The notes under the pieces were generated by a model. It was not told the origin of the DNA. It saw only the letters and a program-made list of their open reading frames with translations, and ran no database searches. 9,492 nucleotides of DNA. Source: Aquimarina sp. Lineage in GTDB: Bacteria > Bacteroidota > Bacteroidia > Flavobacteriales > Flavobacteriaceae. Every line of letters begins with the position of its first letter. Position 1 is the first letter of the stretch. Positions 7,236 to 9,492 of this stretch are shown in pieces. Made by a program: the position numbers and the translations under genes. The stretch is taken from assembly GCA_011524575.1 (NCBI GenBank), contig WTKB01000178.1:1-9492 (forward strand). The letters are read 5' to 3'.

Positions 7236-7267
7236 TTTGTTCAAAAAGAAAATTTAAACTATTTTTA
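7236..7267 (+). promoter_or_regulatory. queA: Possible queA promoter
   Basis: TTTG at 7236-7239 (end of a TTTTTTG run) and TATTTTTA at 7260-7267 are separated by 20 bases, close to the Bacteroidota pattern TTTG-N(19-21)-TAnnTTTG with one mismatch. A start near 7273 would leave a leader of about 40 bases before ATG 7311. No Shine-Dalgarno sequence is present; the bases before the ATG are A/T-rich, as is usual in this phylum. Confidence 0.33.
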
Positions 7268-7310
7268 TCCATTCGTTTTGTAACTATTAAAAGTAATAAG
7301 TAAACTTCAT

Positions 7311-8360
7311 ATGAAATTATCCAATTTTGATTTCGAATTGCCACCAGAATTACTAGCTGAATACCCTTCCGAAAATCGTGACGAAGCACGTTTGATGGTT
7401 GTAAATCGTAAAGATGGTAGTATTGAACACAAGTTATTTAAAGATCTTATTGATTACTTCGATCCAGAAGATGTACTTGTTTTAAACAATACTAAAGTTT
7501 TCCCTGCAAGACTTTATGGAAACAAAGAAAAAACAGGTGCTGTAATTGAAGTGTTTTTACTACGTGAACTAAATGCAGAAACCCGTTTATGGGATGTACT
7601 TGTAGATCCTGCTCGTAAAATCCGTATAGGAAATAAACTTTATTTTGGAAAAGATGAGTCTTTGGTAGCAGAGGTAATAGATAATACCACCTCCCGAGGA
7701 AGAACCCTACGTTTTTTATATGATGGTGATTACGAATCATTCCGTAAAAAACTTAAGGAACTAGGACAAACACCGCTTCCTAAATACATCAAAAGAGATG
7801 TAGAACCTGAAGATCATGAGCGCTACCAAACCATTTATGCTAAAAATGAAGGGGCAGTTGCTGCACCAACAGCAGGTCTTCACTTTTCAAAGCATCTTCT
7901 TAAAAGACTAGAAATAAAAGGAGTAAATTTTGCAGAAGTAACCCTACATGTAGGGCTTGGTACTTTTAGTTCTGTTGAAGTAGAAGATCTTTCTAAACAT
8001 AAAATGGATAGTGAAGAAGTACATATCTCTAAAGATGCTACTGAAACAGTTAACAAAGCCATTGCTAACAAAAAACGAATTTGTGCTGTAGGTACAACCG
8101 TAATGCGTAGTATGGAAAGCTCTGTTTCATCAAATGGGACGCTTAATGAATTTCATGGATGGACAAATAAATTTATTTTTCCACCTTATGATTTTGGGAT
8201 TGCGAATTGTATGGTAACTAACTTTCATACCCCAAAATCAACATTACTTATGATGATTTCTGCCTTTGCAGGTCATGAACTTATGCTTAAAGCTTACAAA
8301 GAAGCTGTAGAGCAGAAATATAAGTTTTACAGCTATGGAGATGCAATGCTTATCTTATAA
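7311..8360 (+). CDS. queA: S-adenosylmethionine:tRNA ribosyltransferase-isomerase QueA
   Basis: QueA moves the ribosyl group of S-adenosylmethionine onto preQ1 at the wobble position (G34) of GUN-anticodon tRNAs, forming epoxyqueuosine in the queuosine pathway. The 349 residues are full length and collinear with the family: [14 protein letters not shown] (6-19), [11 protein letters not shown] (58-68), TPLPKYIKR (154-162), YQTIYA then [12 protein letters not shown] (172-192), [13 protein letters not shown] (210-222), [12 protein letters not shown] (259-270), [11 protein letters not shown] (303-313) and SYGDAMLIL at the C-terminus. No motif is missing. The ATG start is supported by the standard MKLSNFDF N-terminus. 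The gene appears to stand alone: the palindromic element lies upstream and a strong hairpin lies 34 bases after its stop. From memory, in many flavobacteria rlmN and the polyprenyl synthase gene follow in the same direction; here they do not. Confidence 0.97.
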   Translation: MKLSNFDFELPPELLAEYPSENRDEARLMVVNRKDGSIEHKLFKDLIDYFDPEDVLVLNNTKVFPARLYGNKEKTGAVIEVFLLRELNAETRLWDVLVDPARKIRIGNKLYFGKDESLVAEVIDNTTSRGRTLRFLYDGDYESFRKKLKELGQTPLPKYIKRDVEPEDHERYQTIYAKNEGAVAAPTAGLHFSKHLLKRLEIKGVNFAEVTLHVGLGTFSSVEVEDLSKHKMDSEEVHISKDATETVNKAIANKKRICAVGTTVMRSMESSVSSNGTLNEFHGWTNKFIFPPYDFGIANCMVTNFHTPKSTLLMMISAFAGHELMLKAYKEAVEQKYKFYSYGDAMLIL

Positions 8361-8393
8361 AAGATAAATGAAACTCTTATAGTTTATATTTTG

Positions 8394-8442
8394 ATACCAA
8401 TTCTGCAATAAATTTTCTATAATTTCGATGCAGAATTGGTAT
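8394..8442. terminator. Bidirectional hairpin between convergent genes
   Basis: ATACCAATTCTGCA (8394-8407) and TGCAGAATTGGTAT (8429-8442) are perfect 14-base inverted arms. After a small internal bulge the stem continues with 5 more pairs (8410-8414 with 8421-8425) around a 6-base loop. It sits between the stop of queA and the stop of the opposing gene, whose TAA begins inside the right arm. The stem is not GC-rich and a T-run follows only about 9 bases later on the plus strand, so termination is likely but not textbook. Confidence 0.65.
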
Positions 8443-8693
8443 TAATTCTTATTTTTTATCCATTCCTCTAATTCATCATTCTTTTGAGTTGGCATAAAAA
8501 GCTGCTTACTTTTATTCTCGGAATGTGTATATCTGTAAGTAATGAAAACAAACATAAGCACGACCAAACCTACCACTGAAAAACCAATGATTTTCTGACC
8601 TAAAATAGGTTGATCTATAAATTGTAATAAATAATAGCCGTAGCCAAAACCAAACAATACTGCTATTAAAAAAAGTTTTAAAAATATTTTCAT
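8442..8693 (-). CDS. Small two-helix membrane protein of unknown function
   Basis: The 83-residue protein has two strongly hydrophobic segments: about 3-25 (FLKLFLIAVLFGFGYGYYLL) and about 34-53 (KIIGFSVVGLVVLMFVFITY). They are joined by a short loop containing DQPILGQ. A charged C-terminal tail (about 57-83) carries a LEEWIKNK end. The clean MK start, the two helices followed by a basic YRYTHSENKSK stretch, and the tight fit against the hairpin at its 3' end argue for a real gene. The positive-inside pattern would place the tail in the cytoplasm. I recall similar small proteins in flavobacteria but no assigned function. A longer frame on the same strand (8512-8802) overlaps it and is a shadow. 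The gene is divergent from the GNAT gene across a 91-base gap with no convincing promoter. Confidence 0.72.
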   Translation of the reverse strand: MKIFLKLFLIAVLFGFGYGYYLLQFIDQPILGQKIIGFSVVGLVVLMFVFITYRYTHSENKSKQLFMPTQKNDELEEWIKNKN

Positions 8694-8784
8694 GTGATCT
8701 ATGGGATTTATCTGTTATACGAAATTTGTGTTGATAAATCGTATTATCATACCAAACAAGAATATCAAAAATACACATTAAACC

Positions 8785-9369
8785 ATGATCATTGCAAGTC
8801 AAAAAGATAAAGAACGCGTTATTGATATATTACACTCTGCTTTTGAACCCATCAAAAAAGATAACGCTATTAATTTTGTTGTAAAACAAGATCATAAAAG
8901 AAGCGAACGTATTCGTTTACTTATGGAATATATTGTAGAGGATTGCTTCGACTTTGGTGAAATACTCTTATCAGACAAAAAAAACGCTTGTATTCTTATT
9001 AAATATCCGCATAAAGAAAAAATTACACTTCAAGTACTAAAGAGACATCTCAAACTTGCATTTTATTGTATTGGTATTAAAAAATTATTCAAGGTGTTAA
9101 ACAGACAAGCTACACTAAAAAGACACCATGTCAAAGAACCTCATATTCACCCTGTAATTATGGGAGCTACAAATGAAGTTAAAGGTATGGGATTTGGTGT
9201 ACCAGCTATTAAACAACTCTTTGAAGAAAGAGCAGAAGCCAATAAGCTACCCGTAATTATAGAAACAACTACAGAGCAAAATGCTAAAATGTACCAACGA
9301 TTTGGATTTAAAATTTTTAAAGAAATTCAAACTCGAAAATTCCCAATATATTTTCTAAGAATTAATTAA
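8785..9369 (+). CDS. GNAT-family N-acetyltransferase-like protein
   Basis: This 194-residue protein is a probable acetyl-CoA-dependent N-acetyltransferase of unknown substrate. The C-terminal half carries the family marks: a strand HPVIMGATNEV (122-132), then the acetyl-CoA loop VKGMGFG (132-138) in the place of the usual Q/RxxGxG/A. The helix AIKQLFEERAEANKLP, the strand VIIETTTEQN (157-166) and the N..MYQRFGF signature (N166, Y170, F173-F175) follow. The arginine or glutamine that opens the usual loop is a valine here, a small deviation. The N-terminal half (SAFEPIKKDNAINFVV, then CFDFGEILLSDKKNACIL) resembles flavobacterial GNAT proteins that I recall. No signal peptide is present. The ATG at 8785 has no Shine-Dalgarno sequence. 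The gene ends about 95 bases before a strong terminator and seems to be transcribed alone. Confidence 0.85.
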   Translation: MIIASQKDKERVIDILHSAFEPIKKDNAINFVVKQDHKRSERIRLLMEYIVEDCFDFGEILLSDKKNACILIKYPHKEKITLQVLKRHLKLAFYCIGIKKLFKVLNRQATLKRHHVKEPHIHPVIMGATNEVKGMGFGVPAIKQLFEERAEANKLPVIIETTTEQNAKMYQRFGFKIFKEIQTRKFPIYFLRIN

Positions 9370-9462
9370 TACACCAATTCTTGCTTAAAATAAATGTAAA
9401 AATAAATTAGAGGATTTTCCCTTATTCCTTTCTACTTTATTAAGAACTTATTAAAGCATCAT

Positions 9463-9490
9463 AAAAACCTTGTCAATTGCGAGGTTTTTT
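9463..9490. terminator. Rho-independent terminator
   Basis: AAAAACCTTG (9463-9472) pairs with CGAGGTTTTT (9480-9489) around a 7-base loop, with one G-T wobble. A T-run of six (9485-9490) completes an intrinsic terminator on the plus strand. The A-run on the left would serve equally for minus-strand transcripts entering from beyond the right edge. On the plus strand it most simply ends the GNAT gene transcript. The 90 bases between that gene and the hairpin contain only an ACCAATTCTT motif. Confidence 0.8.
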
Positions 9491-9492
9491 AT

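Noticed and set aside
8766..8773. TATTTTTG on the minus strand as a promoter box for the gene at 8442-8693
   Set aside because: No paired upstream box was found, and the required region lies inside the start of the GNAT gene.
8512..8802. 96-residue minus-strand frame overlapping the small membrane protein gene
   Set aside because: It has the composition of an out-of-frame translation and overlaps a better gene with two clear membrane helices.

Overview
The window is AT-rich DNA that looks like a chromosomal segment of a Bacteroidota bacterium, most likely a marine-type Flavobacteriaceae. This rests on the style of the proteins (LVIVD-repeat lipoproteins, a DnaG with a flavobacterial-type N-terminus, a DUF5672 protein, a small two-helix membrane protein and a GNAT protein of flavobacterial type). 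It also rests on the lack of Shine-Dalgarno sequences and on promoter-like TTG...TAnnTTTG boxes. No rRNA, tRNA, CRISPR array, transposase or phage gene was seen.

Layout. Positions 1-462 (minus) hold the N-terminal part of an unrecognised membrane protein that runs off the left edge and has a TTG start. Positions 583-1848 (minus) hold two adjacent LVIVD-repeat lipoproteins, probably co-transcribed. Positions 1957-6124 (minus) hold three closely packed genes transcribed in the order GT4 glycosyltransferase, trans-polyprenyl diphosphate synthase, DnaG primase. A DUF5672 gene (6253-7023, plus) is divergent from the glycosyltransferase. It is followed by a ~160-bp palindromic, MITE-like element (7043-7203), then queA (7311-8360, plus). 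A strong hairpin at 8394-8442 separates queA from a convergent 83-aa membrane protein gene (8442-8693, minus). A GNAT-like gene (8785-9369, plus) and a rho-independent terminator (9463-9490) close the window.

How the genes work together. DnaG (replication priming), the polyprenyl synthase (quinone or undecaprenyl-type side chains) and QueA (queuosine tRNA modification) are housekeeping genes. From memory, these genes lie near one another in many flavobacteria, commonly with rlmN and a sigma-factor gene among them. Here neither is present; a glycosyltransferase and a DUF5672 gene lie between the polyprenyl synthase and queA, next to the palindromic element. This suggests that a surface-polysaccharide module was inserted, or the locus rearranged, at this point. 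The two lipoproteins are probably envelope-anchored beta-propeller proteins of unknown role.

The most notable observations are three. All four zinc-ligand positions of the DnaG CHC2 domain are substituted while the TOPRIM catalytic residues are intact. The 7043-7203 element is palindromic over its whole length. An 18-of-20 match to its right end sits exactly at the stop codon of the first LVIVD gene, more than 6 kb away. I do not see a convincing new defence or mobile system; most of the window is ordinary core genome.
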